From NCBI GenBank assembly GCA_030835085.1, contig JAUQWQ010000215.1:1-35656 (forward strand): a stretch of 35,656 bases of DNA, written 5' to 3'. The DNA is from Ignavibacteria bacterium. GTDB lineage: Bacteria; Bacteroidota; Ignavibacteria; Tepidaquicellales; OLB5. Positions 27,876 through 35,654 of the stretch are shown one piece after another; the stretch's first letter is position 1, and each line of letters opens with the position of its first letter. Below the pieces are notes generated by a model. The model saw only the letters and a program-made list of their open reading frames with translations, ran no database searches and had not been told where the DNA came from. The position numbers were made by a program, and so were the translations under genes.

Positions 27876-29249
27876 ATGAATAGAACAATAAAAATATTAA
27901 TTGGTGTACTTGCAGCAGTAATTGTAATTGCCGGCGGGTATTGGGGATATGTCACTTTCATTCAAAAAAATGATACTATAAGTTCCGGCAAAGAAGTCTA
28001 TACTTGCCCAATGCATCCTCAGATCGTACAGGATAGGCCCGGACAGTGCCCTATATGCGGTATGGATCTTGTTAAAGAAGAAGAAATTGGGCAGGAGGAC
28101 CAATCCGACCATGATCTCGGTGGTGCGGATATCAGTTCCGTAAAGTTATCTCCATCACAGCAGGTACTTGCAAATGTTCAGACTGAAAGAGTAAAAACCA
28201 TGCAGTTCCAGGGAGAAAAGACATTTAACGGATACGTTAAGATTAACGAATCTAAGTTTGCTCACATTTCAACTGCTGTATCAGGTAAAATTGTCAATAT
28301 GTTCGTTTCTTTTGAAGGAGAAATGGTCAGAAAAGGGCAGAAAGTTCTTGAGATATATTCGCCTGAGCTTGTTTCCACACAAAAAGAATATCTTTTAGCT
28401 CTGGATAACTTTAACCAGGTTAAAACAAGCGGCAACAGGCTTGCTATAGAACAGGCCCAGAGCCTTGTATCTTCTTCAAGAGAGAGACTAATACTTTGGG
28501 AAATGACCTACGCGCAAATAGATGAACTTGAAAGAACAAAGAGTGTAAAAACTACCACGATCCAATACTCTAAATATTCCGGAATCATTACTAAGAAATA
28601 TGTGCACGTTGGTCATTGGGCTATGGCTGGCGAGGATATTTATGATGTTGCGGATCTGTCATCAGTCTGGGTTATTGCAAATGTATATGAATCCGATATG
28701 CAGTATATCAAAAGCGGTCAAACCGCGGAAATCTATTCAACTGCTTATCCCGATGAAGTTATGAGGGCAAAGATAAATTTCATAAATCCTGTTTTTAATC
28801 CGGAATCAAGAACACTTGAAGTTCGTATTGATGTTTCAAATAAGGATATGAAGCTAAAACCTGATATGTACCTTAAAGTAAAGATAAATACATACGTTAC
28901 TCAATCGATTGGTGTTCCCAAAAACGCTGTGATCAGAACGGGTGAACATAATTATGTTTATATAGAAAAAGAAAAAGGCGTTTATGAGCCAAAAGAAGTG
29001 CAAATAGGATATGAGCAGCATGGATATTACGCTATAACATCCGGTTTAGCTGAAGGTGATCTTGTAGTAACATCCGGTGGTTTCCTTATCGACAGTGAAT
29101 CGCAGATACAGAAAGGATTTACATCAGGACATGAAAATCATGATGATAATACCAAAAAAGAAGACAAAGATGAATTAAAAATTAATCCTAACCAGGATAT
29201 TTTAAAGGATATGAAAGATAAAAAGACTGAGACAGAACACAAACATTAA
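27876..29249 (+). CDS. RND efflux periplasmic adaptor, CusB-like, with N-terminal metal-binding module
   Basis: Membrane fusion protein of 457 residues that joins the RND pump to the outer membrane duct. The N-terminal membrane anchor is about 4-29. Residues 43-65 form a heavy-metal-binding module: CPMHP (C44, M46, H47) and CPICGMDL (C58, C61, M63). After a linker, an HlyD-like barrel/hairpin follows, with GKIVNMFVSFEGEMVRKGQK (about 138-157), SKYSGIITKKYVHVGHWA and FINPVFNPESRTLEVRIDV. The C-terminal tail is rich in His, Lys and Asp, ending TETEHKH. It belongs to the copper/silver type by the pump it serves. Confidence 0.92.
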   Translation: MNRTIKILIGVLAAVIVIAGGYWGYVTFIQKNDTISSGKEVYTCPMHPQIVQDRPGQCPICGMDLVKEEEIGQEDQSDHDLGGADISSVKLSPSQQVLANVQTERVKTMQFQGEKTFNGYVKINESKFAHISTAVSGKIVNMFVSFEGEMVRKGQKVLEIYSPELVSTQKEYLLALDNFNQVKTSGNRLAIEQAQSLVSSSRERLILWEMTYAQIDELERTKSVKTTTIQYSKYSGIITKKYVHVGHWAMAGEDIYDVADLSSVWVIANVYESDMQYIKSGQTAEIYSTAYPDEVMRAKINFINPVFNPESRTLEVRIDVSNKDMKLKPDMYLKVKINTYVTQSIGVPKNAVIRTGEHNYVYIEKEKGVYEPKEVQIGYEQHGYYAITSGLAEGDLVVTSGGFLIDSESQIQKGFTSGHENHDDNTKKEDKDELKINPNQDILKDMKDKKTETEHKH

Positions 29250-29291
29250 TTAATTTAAAAATACCGCATAACAGCGGAAGGAGCAATAAAA

Positions 29292-29747
29292 ATGAACAAA
29301 ACAATATTCAAAACAATCAGCATAATCGGGATTATCCTTATTGCAGTCACATTGTTTTTTGGCTGCGGCAAAAAGGAAAGTACTGAAAACCAAAACGATA
29401 AACAGCAAACAACCCAAACTAAGGAACAGGACATGCAAAAATCAACTGATAAAAACGCAGAACATGTAGAAATAAAACTTCCGTCAATGCAGTGTAATAT
29501 ATGCAAGAAGAATATAGAAAAAGCTGTCAATAAAGTTCCGGGAACTATTGATGTCAAAGTTGATAAAAATGAGAAAGTGGCTCATGTTAACTTTGATAAG
29601 TCTAAAACAGATTTATCCAGGATAGAAAATGCAATCACTATGGCGGGATATGATGCTAATGACAAGAAAGCAGACCCTTCTGCATACCAGAATCTTGACG
29701 ATTGCTGCAAACTGCCAAAAGACCAGAAAGAAAAATCATCACATTAA
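29292..29747 (+). CDS. Lipoprotein with heavy-metal-associated (HMA) domain
   Basis: A 151-residue exported metallochaperone-like protein. The signal peptide ends in a lipobox with C25 (LFFGCGKK), then a Gln/Thr/Lys-rich linker to about 58. The HMA domain spans about 59-125: metal site CNIC (C68, C71) preceded by PSMQ, with KAVNKVPGTIDVKVD and ITMAGYDA typical of the fold. The C-terminal part has a CC pair (C138-C139). A strong ribosome binding site, GGAAGGAG, is at 29276-29283. Extracytoplasmic lipid-anchored HMA proteins are less common than cytosolic ones. Probably collects Cu(I)/Ag(I) for the adaptor. Confidence 0.85.
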   Translation: MNKTIFKTISIIGIILIAVTLFFGCGKKESTENQNDKQQTTQTKEQDMQKSTDKNAEHVEIKLPSMQCNICKKNIEKAVNKVPGTIDVKVDKNEKVAHVNFDKSKTDLSRIENAITMAGYDANDKKADPSAYQNLDDCCKLPKDQKEKSSH

Positions 29748-29764
29748 TTTAATTATTTAATATT

Positions 29765-30070
29765 ATGAAAAACAATAAAGCTAAAATATCTATTCTCGCG
29801 GCTGTGATAGTATCTCTAATGGGAATTTACTCGTACAACTTAGCTTACTCATTTGAAAAAAATACTATATCAGCAGGCAATTCTGTTACAGATTCAACAC
29901 TTACCAAAACATATATATGCCCTATGCATCCGGAGGTCATTTCAGATAAACCGGGAAAATGTCCAAAGTGCGGAATGGATCTGGAACTAAAAGATGATGA
30001 AAGCAGAAAAGATGAAAAAAAGGACGAAGGTAATAATGATAAAGGTCACCATGACTGTATGGGTCATTAA
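29765..30070 (+). CDS. Small membrane-anchored CPMHP/CGMD metal-binding protein
   Basis: A 101-residue protein with an N-terminal hydrophobic segment (about 8-29, possible signal or anchor). A metal-binding module follows: YICPMHPEV (C52, M54, H55) and [10 protein letters not shown] (C66, C69, M71), the same layout as the CusB N-terminus. The tail is charged, ending GHHDCMGH, a second potential metal site. Duplicate of the module in the adaptor two genes upstream. Likely a periplasmic copper donor, by inference. Confidence 0.82.
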   Translation: MKNNKAKISILAAVIVSLMGIYSYNLAYSFEKNTISAGNSVTDSTLTKTYICPMHPEVISDKPGKCPKCGMDLELKDDESRKDEKKDEGNNDKGHHDCMGH

Positions 30071-30093
30071 TAGAAATTTATAAATAAAATAAA

Positions 30094-30294
30094 ATGCAGG
30101 CAGAAATAATTAAGATCTCAGGAATGTCGTGTGATCACTGTATTAAATCAGTTGAAAATGCAGTTAAAAAGCTTCCGGTTGAAAAGCATGAGGTGAAGAT
30201 GGGTTCGCTTTATGTTGAGTACGATCCCTTAAAAGTATCTAAAGAGCAGATCGTACTTTCCATTGAGGATAGCGGTTATGAAGTAATTCAATGA
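30094..30294 (+). CDS. HMA-domain copper chaperone, CopZ-like
   Basis: A 66-residue single HMA domain without signal peptide, so cytosolic. The metal motif GMSCDHC carries C13 and C16, followed by KSVENAVKKLP, LYVEYDPLKVS and a closing IEDSGYEVIQ. This is the normal CopZ/Atx1 size. It lies 13 bases before the pump gene. Confidence 0.92.
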   Translation: MQAEIIKISGMSCDHCIKSVENAVKKLPVEKHEVKMGSLYVEYDPLKVSKEQIVLSIEDSGYEVIQ

Positions 30295-30307
30295 AAAGTT
30301 AACTACC

Positions 30308-33300
30308 ATGATCGAAAAAATAATAGAATTTTCCGCCCGAAACCGTTTCCTGATATTGATTGCATACCTTGTAATAGCTGGTTTTGGAATATGGTCAGTA
30401 TATAATACTCCGGTTGATGCTATACCGGACTTATCTGAGAACCAGGTTATTGTATTCACTGAGTGGATGGGAAGAAGTCCGCAGATTATTGAAGACCAGA
30501 TAACATATCCATTAACTCAAAATCTGCAGGGTATTCCAAAAGTAAGAGCTGTTCGTTCGCAATCAATGTTTGGTATGAGCTTTATTTATGTGATATTTGA
30601 AGATAATGCAGAAGTTTACTGGGCAAGAAGCCGTGTACTTGAAAAACTGAACCAGGTACAAAATACGCTGCCGCAGGGAGTAACGCCTGTTATGGGTCCC
30701 GATGGAACCGGCGTTGGTCATGTATTCTGGTATCATTTAAAAAGCGATAAGTATGATCTTGGTGAGCTTAGAGCATTGCAGGATTATTTCCTCAAATACC
30801 AGTTAACCTCCGTTGAAGGTGTTGCAGAGGTCGCTTCCATTGGCGGATTTATCAAGCAGTACCAGGTAGATATAGATCCCGCAAAGCTATCATCCTATGG
30901 AATTGGAATAAATGATGTTGTAAACTCGATAAGAAACAGCAATAAGGATGTTGGCGGAAAAAATCTGGAATCAAGCGATAAGGAATTTTTTATCAGGGGT
31001 AAAGGCTATATCCAATCACCTGAAGATATTGAAGCAATTACGATTAAAAATACAAAATTTGGCGTACCTGTTAGAATAAGGGACCTGGGTACAGTTCAGA
31101 TTGGCGGTGATACAAGGCGCGGACTACTTGATATGAATGGCGAAGGTGAAGTTGTTGGCGGTATTATAGTAATGCGTTATGGTGAAAATGCTTCAGTGGT
31201 AATTGAGCGGGTAAAAGAAAAGCTCAAAGAACTGGAAAAAGGTCTGCCTGAAGGTGTAAAAATTGAGACATCATATGACAGAAGTACATTAATTGATAGT
31301 GCAATTGATACTTTAAAGCATTCATTAATAGAAGAAGCAATTGTTGTAAGCTTGATAGTTTTGATATTTCTCTTTCACTGGCGAAGCGCTATCAGGATAA
31401 TTATTGAAATACCTGTATCAGTCTTGATAGCTTTTATTTTGATGAAACAGTTCAACATTACATCTAACATTATGAGCCTTGGTGGTCTCATAATTTCAAT
31501 TGGCGTGCTTGTGGATTCATCTATTGTTATGGTTGAAAACGCCTACAGGAATATTGCTATTGCGTCTGAGCGGGGAGAGACTATAGACTATACCGAAATG
31601 TCAATCAGATCAGCTAAACAGGTGGGCAGGGCAATTTTCTTTTCAATCGGTATAATTGTTGTGTCATTTTTGCCCGTATTTATGCTGGAAGGTCAGGAAG
31701 GAAAACTGTTTCACCCGCTGGCATTTACAAAAACATTTGCATTGGCAGGTTCCGCAATCATTACCATAACACTCGTTCCAATGCTTATGACATTATTCAT
31801 GCGCGGCAAATTTTATCCTGAACACAAAAACCCGGTTAGTAAATTCTTCAGAATGCTATATGAACCGGTTTTAAACCTTGCTCTAAAATACAGGAAAACA
31901 ACTCTTGCCATAAATGTATTGGCATTATTGATAACTGTTCCCTTAGTTATGAATCGCGGTTCTGAATTTATGCCATCGCTTGATGAAGGAAGTCTTTTAT
32001 TCATGCCTACGACCCTGCCTAATGTTTCAATCACAGAAGCTAAAAGAATAATGCAGATGCAGGATAAGATAATTAAATCAGTTCCTGAAGTTGCCCATGT
32101 ATTGGGTAAGGTTGGCAGGGCGGATACACCGACTGATCCCGCGCCAATGAATATGATTGAAACCATTATTATTCTCAAAGATAAATCAGAGTGGCGCGAA
32201 GGTTTAACTAAGAATGATATCATTGCAGAGCTTAACTCAAAAATGCAGATACCCGGTGTTGGTAACGCGTGGACTCAGCCAATTATCAACAGAATAAATA
32301 TGCTCTCAACCGGTGTCAGGACTGACCTGGGCATAAAAATATTTGGCGATAATCTTGATACACTTGAAAAACTTGCCATAGATGCAGAAGAAATAGTTAA
32401 GAAAGTTAACGGCGCAGCCGATGTATTTGCTGAAAGAACTCAAGGCGGTAAATATATTGATATAGATATCAAACGCGATGCAATTTCAAGGTATGGGTTG
32501 AATGTTGGTGATGTGCAGGATGTTATAGAAACAGCAATTGGGGGCGAAAATATTTCCAACACGGTAGAAGGCAGAAGAAGATTCCCGATACGTGTAAGAT
32601 ATTTCAGGGATTACAGGCAAGATATTGATAAATTAAAAAATATACTGGTAACCGTTGGTTCTTCCGGACAGGGTGATGGCAGTTCGGGAATGGGCGGTGC
32701 TCCAACCGGCAGTTCAGGCAGCAATACTTTCCAGATACCGCTTGGTGAATTGGCAGATATAAGGGTAACATCCGGACCGCCTATGATCTCGAGTGAAAAT
32801 AATATGCTCCGCTCAATTGTATTCCTTAATGTGAGAGGACGTGATATGGGCGGCTTTGTAAATGATGCTAAAGAAGTGCTGGATAAAGAATTCGCCCCAA
32901 AACTGCCAAAAGGGTATTATTACTCATGGAGTGGGCAGTGGGAAAACCAGATCAGGGCAAAAGAACGCCTTGAAATAGTTATGCCGATAGTTTTCCTGAT
33001 AATATTTGTTATGCTGTTTATGGTATTTAAGAATTTCCTTGAATCAATACTTGTAATGCTTTCAGTTCCCTTTGCGCTTATAGGCGGAGTGTATCTAATG
33101 GCAGTACTCGATTATAATTTCTCGGTTGCAGTATGGGTTGGTTTTATTGCTTTGTACGGACTTGCTGTTGAAACTGGTGTTGTTATGGTAATTTACCTAC
33201 ATGAAGCGCTTGATAAGAAAATGATAGAAAAAAATGATATAGTGACAACACAGGATATTATTCAGGCAACCAAAGATGGCGCTGTATTAAGGCTTAGACC

Positions 33301-33532
33301 TAAACTGATGACTGTGGCGGTAAATTTAATAGGGTTGATCCCTATTATGTGGGCAACCGGTACAGGTGCTGATCTTGCAAAACCAATTGCGGTTCCAATG
33401 ATAGGCGGAGTTGTTACGTCTGCGATTCATGTACTTTTTGTAACACCTATAATATTCGTAATGATAAAAGTATATCTGAATAAAAAAGGTAAGTTGCATA
33501 AATCCGAAATGGCAAAGTTTATGGTGCATTGA
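30308..33532 (+). CDS. cusA: Heavy-metal RND efflux pump, Cu(I)/Ag(I) type (CusA-like)
   Basis: Proton-driven inner membrane pump of 1074 residues. N-terminal MIEKIIEFSARNRFL is standard. The TM4 proton-relay motif is VLVDSSIVMVEN with D403. Substrate methionines M566 (LLFMP), M616 (MNMIE) and M665 (NMLSTG) align with M573, M623 and M672 of E. coli CusA with an identical offset of 7, which argues for Cu/Ag over Zn/Co. A Gly/Ser-rich insertion sits at about 784-809 between ILVTVG and IPLGELADI. C-terminal LRPKLMTVAVNLIGLIPIMW is typical. Last gene of the cassette. Confidence 0.94.
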   Translation: MIEKIIEFSARNRFLILIAYLVIAGFGIWSVYNTPVDAIPDLSENQVIVFTEWMGRSPQIIEDQITYPLTQNLQGIPKVRAVRSQSMFGMSFIYVIFEDNAEVYWARSRVLEKLNQVQNTLPQGVTPVMGPDGTGVGHVFWYHLKSDKYDLGELRALQDYFLKYQLTSVEGVAEVASIGGFIKQYQVDIDPAKLSSYGIGINDVVNSIRNSNKDVGGKNLESSDKEFFIRGKGYIQSPEDIEAITIKNTKFGVPVRIRDLGTVQIGGDTRRGLLDMNGEGEVVGGIIVMRYGENASVVIERVKEKLKELEKGLPEGVKIETSYDRSTLIDSAIDTLKHSLIEEAIVVSLIVLIFLFHWRSAIRIIIEIPVSVLIAFILMKQFNITSNIMSLGGLIISIGVLVDSSIVMVENAYRNIAIASERGETIDYTEMSIRSAKQVGRAIFFSIGIIVVSFLPVFMLEGQEGKLFHPLAFTKTFALAGSAIITITLVPMLMTLFMRGKFYPEHKNPVSKFFRMLYEPVLNLALKYRKTTLAINVLALLITVPLVMNRGSEFMPSLDEGSLLFMPTTLPNVSITEAKRIMQMQDKIIKSVPEVAHVLGKVGRADTPTDPAPMNMIETIIILKDKSEWREGLTKNDIIAELNSKMQIPGVGNAWTQPIINRINMLSTGVRTDLGIKIFGDNLDTLEKLAIDAEEIVKKVNGAADVFAERTQGGKYIDIDIKRDAISRYGLNVGDVQDVIETAIGGENISNTVEGRRRFPIRVRYFRDYRQDIDKLKNILVTVGSSGQGDGSSGMGGAPTGSSGSNTFQIPLGELADIRVTSGPPMISSENNMLRSIVFLNVRGRDMGGFVNDAKEVLDKEFAPKLPKGYYYSWSGQWENQIRAKERLEIVMPIVFLIIFVMLFMVFKNFLESILVMLSVPFALIGGVYLMAVLDYNFSVAVWVGFIALYGLAVETGVVMVIYLHEALDKKMIEKNDIVTTQDIIQATKDGAVLRLRPKLMTVAVNLIGLIPIMWATGTGADLAKPIAVPMIGGVVTSAIHVLFVTPIIFVMIKVYLNKKGKLHKSEMAKFMVH

Positions 33533-33539
33533 TAACTTT

Positions 33540-33568
33540 TCATCCGATGACTCTAAGTCATCGGATGA
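33540..33568. terminator. 13-bp perfect palindrome after cusA, terminator or REP
   Basis: TCATCCGATGACT (33540-33552), loop CTA, AGTCATCGGATGA (33556-33568), starting 7 bases after the cusA stop. The stem is perfect, but there is no T run on the right; a dispersed repeat used as a transcript end is equally plausible. Confidence 0.55.
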
Positions 33569-33579
33569 ATGTTATAACA

Positions 33580-33611
33580 AAAAAGCCCAAATCTTTCGAT
33601 TTGAGCTTTTT
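33580..33611 (-). terminator. Intrinsic terminator for tRNA-Val
   Basis: On the minus strand, AGCTCAAATC, a GAAA loop and GATTTGGGCT with flanking A and T runs. One pair is U-G in this direction and C-A mismatched in the other, so it works best for the minus-strand tRNA, whose 3' end is 3 bases away. Confidence 0.75.
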
Positions 33612-33614
33612 CTG

Positions 33615-33689
33615 TGGGCAGTGAGGGATTCGAACCCCCGACATCTTGCTTGTAAGGCAAGCGCTCTGAACCAGCTGAGCTAACCGCCC
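33615..33689 (-). tRNA. tRNA-Val, anticodon UAC
   Basis: A 75-base cloverleaf. The acceptor stem GGGCGGT pairs with ACTGCCC, discriminator A. The D-arm is GCTC...GAGC, the anticodon stem CTTGC/GCAAG with loop CTTACAA (anticodon TAC), and the T-arm GGGGGTTCGAATCCCTC region. CCA is not encoded. It has its own promoter and terminator. Confidence 0.95.
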
Positions 33690-33709
33690 GTACTTTTGGT
33701 AAAGTCATA

Positions 33710-33739
33710 CAAAATTACAGCTTTTTTCAAAACCTTCAA
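33710..33739 (-). promoter_or_regulatory. Predicted promoter of tRNA-Val
   Basis: On the minus strand, TTG (33739-33737), a 19-base gap, then TAATTTTG (33717-33710). Same boxes and spacing as the liv promoter, with predicted initiation about 15 bases before the tRNA. Confidence 0.65.
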
Positions 33740-33740
33740 G

Positions 33741-35021
33741 TCAGTTTTTAGTAAGTTTTTTGCTCTCTTTCCACATCATTATTCCGCCAAGCATGAACAA
33801 AAACGCAGAAAGATAGAAGGAATATTCAATTTCAAATATCTTCATTACGGCATAACCAAGGGCGGGACTGAAAACTCCCCGCACACCCGTTAAAGTAATA
33901 TGAACTGCCTGGTAATTTGATACCTCATTTTTGGGAGCGTAGAATATTGAGCTTAGTGTCCATGCAATGGTAACTCCGCTCATGGCAAACCCAAAGATAA
34001 AGTAGGATATATAAACTGTAATTTCAGTGTTTGTTATGAGTCCCGCAGCAGCAAAGTATTTAGCCGAAACCAGTACCAACGGAAATAATGCCAGCATGCT
34101 GAAAACATATCCGCAGAATTTCGTAGGATTGCCCGTGCCGTGATACCTTCCCATTATAGGGGTGACGAGAATTAATGCAGTATGAAATATCATTCCTTTC
34201 GCAAATGAAATAGGGGAGTATGATAGTTTCAGATCATCAACAAGGAAAACAGGTATGACAGGTGAAAGCACCATGAACGCCATTCCGTATAAAAAGAAAT
34301 AGGCTTCAAATCTAAGGAACGCTTTATTCTCCTTAAATATCCTAACGGTATTTCTTAAAGGGAGTATCGCAATATCTTTAATAAGCCTATAATTGTAATG
34401 TGACTTATGAACTTTATCTTTGCCGGAATAATCATCAAGGCTTAATGTGATCATTTTGGCAAGGCTCCAGTAAACCAGTATGCCGAATACTCCTGCAATT
34501 GGGAATATGAGCTTATAGATATTGCCGTTTATATCAAGAAAGTACCCTGTGACCGTTGTTACAAGGACAACAAAAAGAGTCTGCAAAGAAGATGCATATG
34601 AGTATAACTTACTTCTGTTCTTATCGGTGTAGTTATGTTTAAAAACTATGTTCCAAATTGAAAGCAGTAACGCATCAAGATAAGCTCCGATAGCAATACA
34701 GGCGATGTAATAAACCGGATTATCGAACAACGGAATAATTATAAGGAAGAACTTTGCAGCTACGCCTATTATCAGAATCGTTTTCGCCCTGCTTCGCGAG
34801 CGGTTAACAAGCTCACTGCCGTAAATGGAAAACAAAAATGATGAGCTAACAAGGAAGGTAAGTATCATTACCTGGAAATTACTTCCTCCAAGGGTCTTTT
34901 TTAATATGACATCCTGAAGCAGGATAATACCTATGGCTATCCCGTTAAATACCTGTGAAATTAAATGTAGTGTAAAGGTTCTTTTTTCCAGTATCTGAAG
35001 GCTGGAACTTGTTTTATCCAA
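33741..35021 (-). CDS. Major facilitator superfamily transporter
   Basis: A 426-residue inner membrane protein with about 12 hydrophobic segments in two halves, separated by a charged loop near 195-220 (SLDDYSGKDKVHKSHYNYR). The end of the first half has NRSRSRAKTILIIG, a version of the cytoplasmic loop between TM2 and TM3. The substrate is unknown. The start is TTG at 35021-35019 preceded by GGAAAG; no better start is seen. It lies 55 bases after the RapZ-like gene on the same strand. Confidence 0.8.
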   Translation of the reverse strand: MDKTSSSLQILEKRTFTLHLISQVFNGIAIGIILLQDVILKKTLGGSNFQVMILTFLVSSSFLFSIYGSELVNRSRSRAKTILIIGVAAKFFLIIIPLFDNPVYYIACIAIGAYLDALLLSIWNIVFKHNYTDKNRSKLYSYASSLQTLFVVLVTTVTGYFLDINGNIYKLIFPIAGVFGILVYWSLAKMITLSLDDYSGKDKVHKSHYNYRLIKDIAILPLRNTVRIFKENKAFLRFEAYFFLYGMAFMVLSPVIPVFLVDDLKLSYSPISFAKGMIFHTALILVTPIMGRYHGTGNPTKFCGYVFSMLALFPLVLVSAKYFAAAGLITNTEITVYISYFIFGFAMSGVTIAWTLSSIFYAPKNEVSNYQAVHITLTGVRGVFSPALGYAVMKIFEIEYSFYLSAFLFMLGGIMMWKESKKLTKN

Positions 35022-35076
35022 TCTTATGAATTACTTTCCGGTAAATAGTTTTTCTGAAAAAGTGTGAAACTTTGAA

Positions 35077-35484
35077 TCAATTGTTTAATTCGGGAAATTC
35101 ATTATGCGTAACAGTCACCCTGATTTTACTGCCATATTTTTCATTTAGAAATGCTGCGAGTTTTTCGGCGGAGTAAACTGAGCGGTGCTGCCCGCCTGTA
35201 CACCCAAAGCTGAACATTAAGTTAGTAAATTCACGGTGAAGGTAATTATCTACTGCAGCAGATGAAATAGAAAATACGCTGTTAAGGAATTCCTGCATAA
35301 CATCATTTCTGTCAAGAAATTCAATGATATCTTTATCTTTACCTGTGAGCATTTTAAATGATTCTTCACGACCCGGGTTGTAAATAAACCGGCAATCGAA
35401 AACAAAACCACCGCCGTTTGATGAGTCATCACATGGAATGCCGCTTTTTTTGTAGCTGAATGAGTATATCTTTACGTTGAGCAA
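35077..35484 (-). CDS. Stand-alone RapZ C-terminal domain protein
   Basis: A 135-residue protein matching only the C-terminal domain of RapZ/YvcJ: SFSYKKSGIP at 8-17, FDCRFIYNPG at 29-38, LTGKDKDIIEFL at 46-57 and the hallmark GCTGGQHRSVYSAE at 94-107. The N-terminal P-loop ATPase domain of full RapZ (about 150 residues) is missing, not truncated by a visible frameshift. In E. coli the C-terminal domain binds glucosamine-6-phosphate and the small RNA GlmZ. The start is TTG at 35484-35482. tRNA-Gly lies 25 bases upstream. Confidence 0.85.
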   Translation of the reverse strand: MLNVKIYSFSYKKSGIPCDDSSNGGGFVFDCRFIYNPGREESFKMLTGKDKDIIEFLDRNDVMQEFLNSVFSISSAAVDNYLHREFTNLMFSFGCTGGQHRSVYSAEKLAAFLNEKYGSKIRVTVTHNEFPELNN

Positions 35485-35509
35485 TTATTGTCAGGTCCTG
35501 TTAATTTTG

Positions 35510-35581
35510 AGCGGGAGACGAGACTCGAACTCGCGACGTCCACCTTGGGAAGGTGGCATTCTACCGCTGAATTACTCCCGC
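35510..35581 (-). tRNA. tRNA-Gly, anticodon CCC
   Basis: A 72-base cloverleaf. The acceptor GCGGGAG pairs with CTCCCGC, discriminator T. The anticodon stem CCACC/GGTGG encloses loop TTCCCAA (anticodon CCC). The T-arm has GAGTTCGAGTCTC. CCA is not encoded. No terminator is seen before the RapZ-like gene, so they may share a transcript. Confidence 0.95.
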
Positions 35582-35594
35582 TTAAATCAAAAAT

Positions 35595-35614
35595 TATATT
35601 TTTATAAAAATATA
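35595..35614. repeat. Perfect 20-bp AT palindrome upstream of tRNA-Gly
   Basis: TATATTTTTA followed by its own complement TAAAAATATA, 14 bases upstream of the tRNA-Gly 5' end. It probably overlaps the tRNA promoter. It contains only A and T, so no binding protein can be inferred. Confidence 0.4.
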
Positions 35615-35620
35615 GCAGGC

Positions 35621-35654
35621 ATTCGGACTTTACCCGGCTTAGACGGGACTGAAT
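35621..35654. repeat. Imperfect palindrome at window edge, REP-like
   Basis: ATTCGGACTTTACCCGGC and GACGGGACTGAAT form an imperfect inverted repeat around TTA, with mismatches and a size difference between the arms. GC-rich compared with its AT-rich surroundings. It may be a dispersed repeat; the window ends two bases later. Confidence 0.3.

Noticed and set aside
31813-32223. 136-residue minus-strand open frame inside cusA
   Set aside because: It covers the conserved methionine-site region of the pump on the other strand; composition is that of an antisense shadow.
33600-33720. tRNA-Val as an integration (att) site
   Set aside because: No repeated 3' tRNA fragment, integrase or foreign gene block is visible near it.
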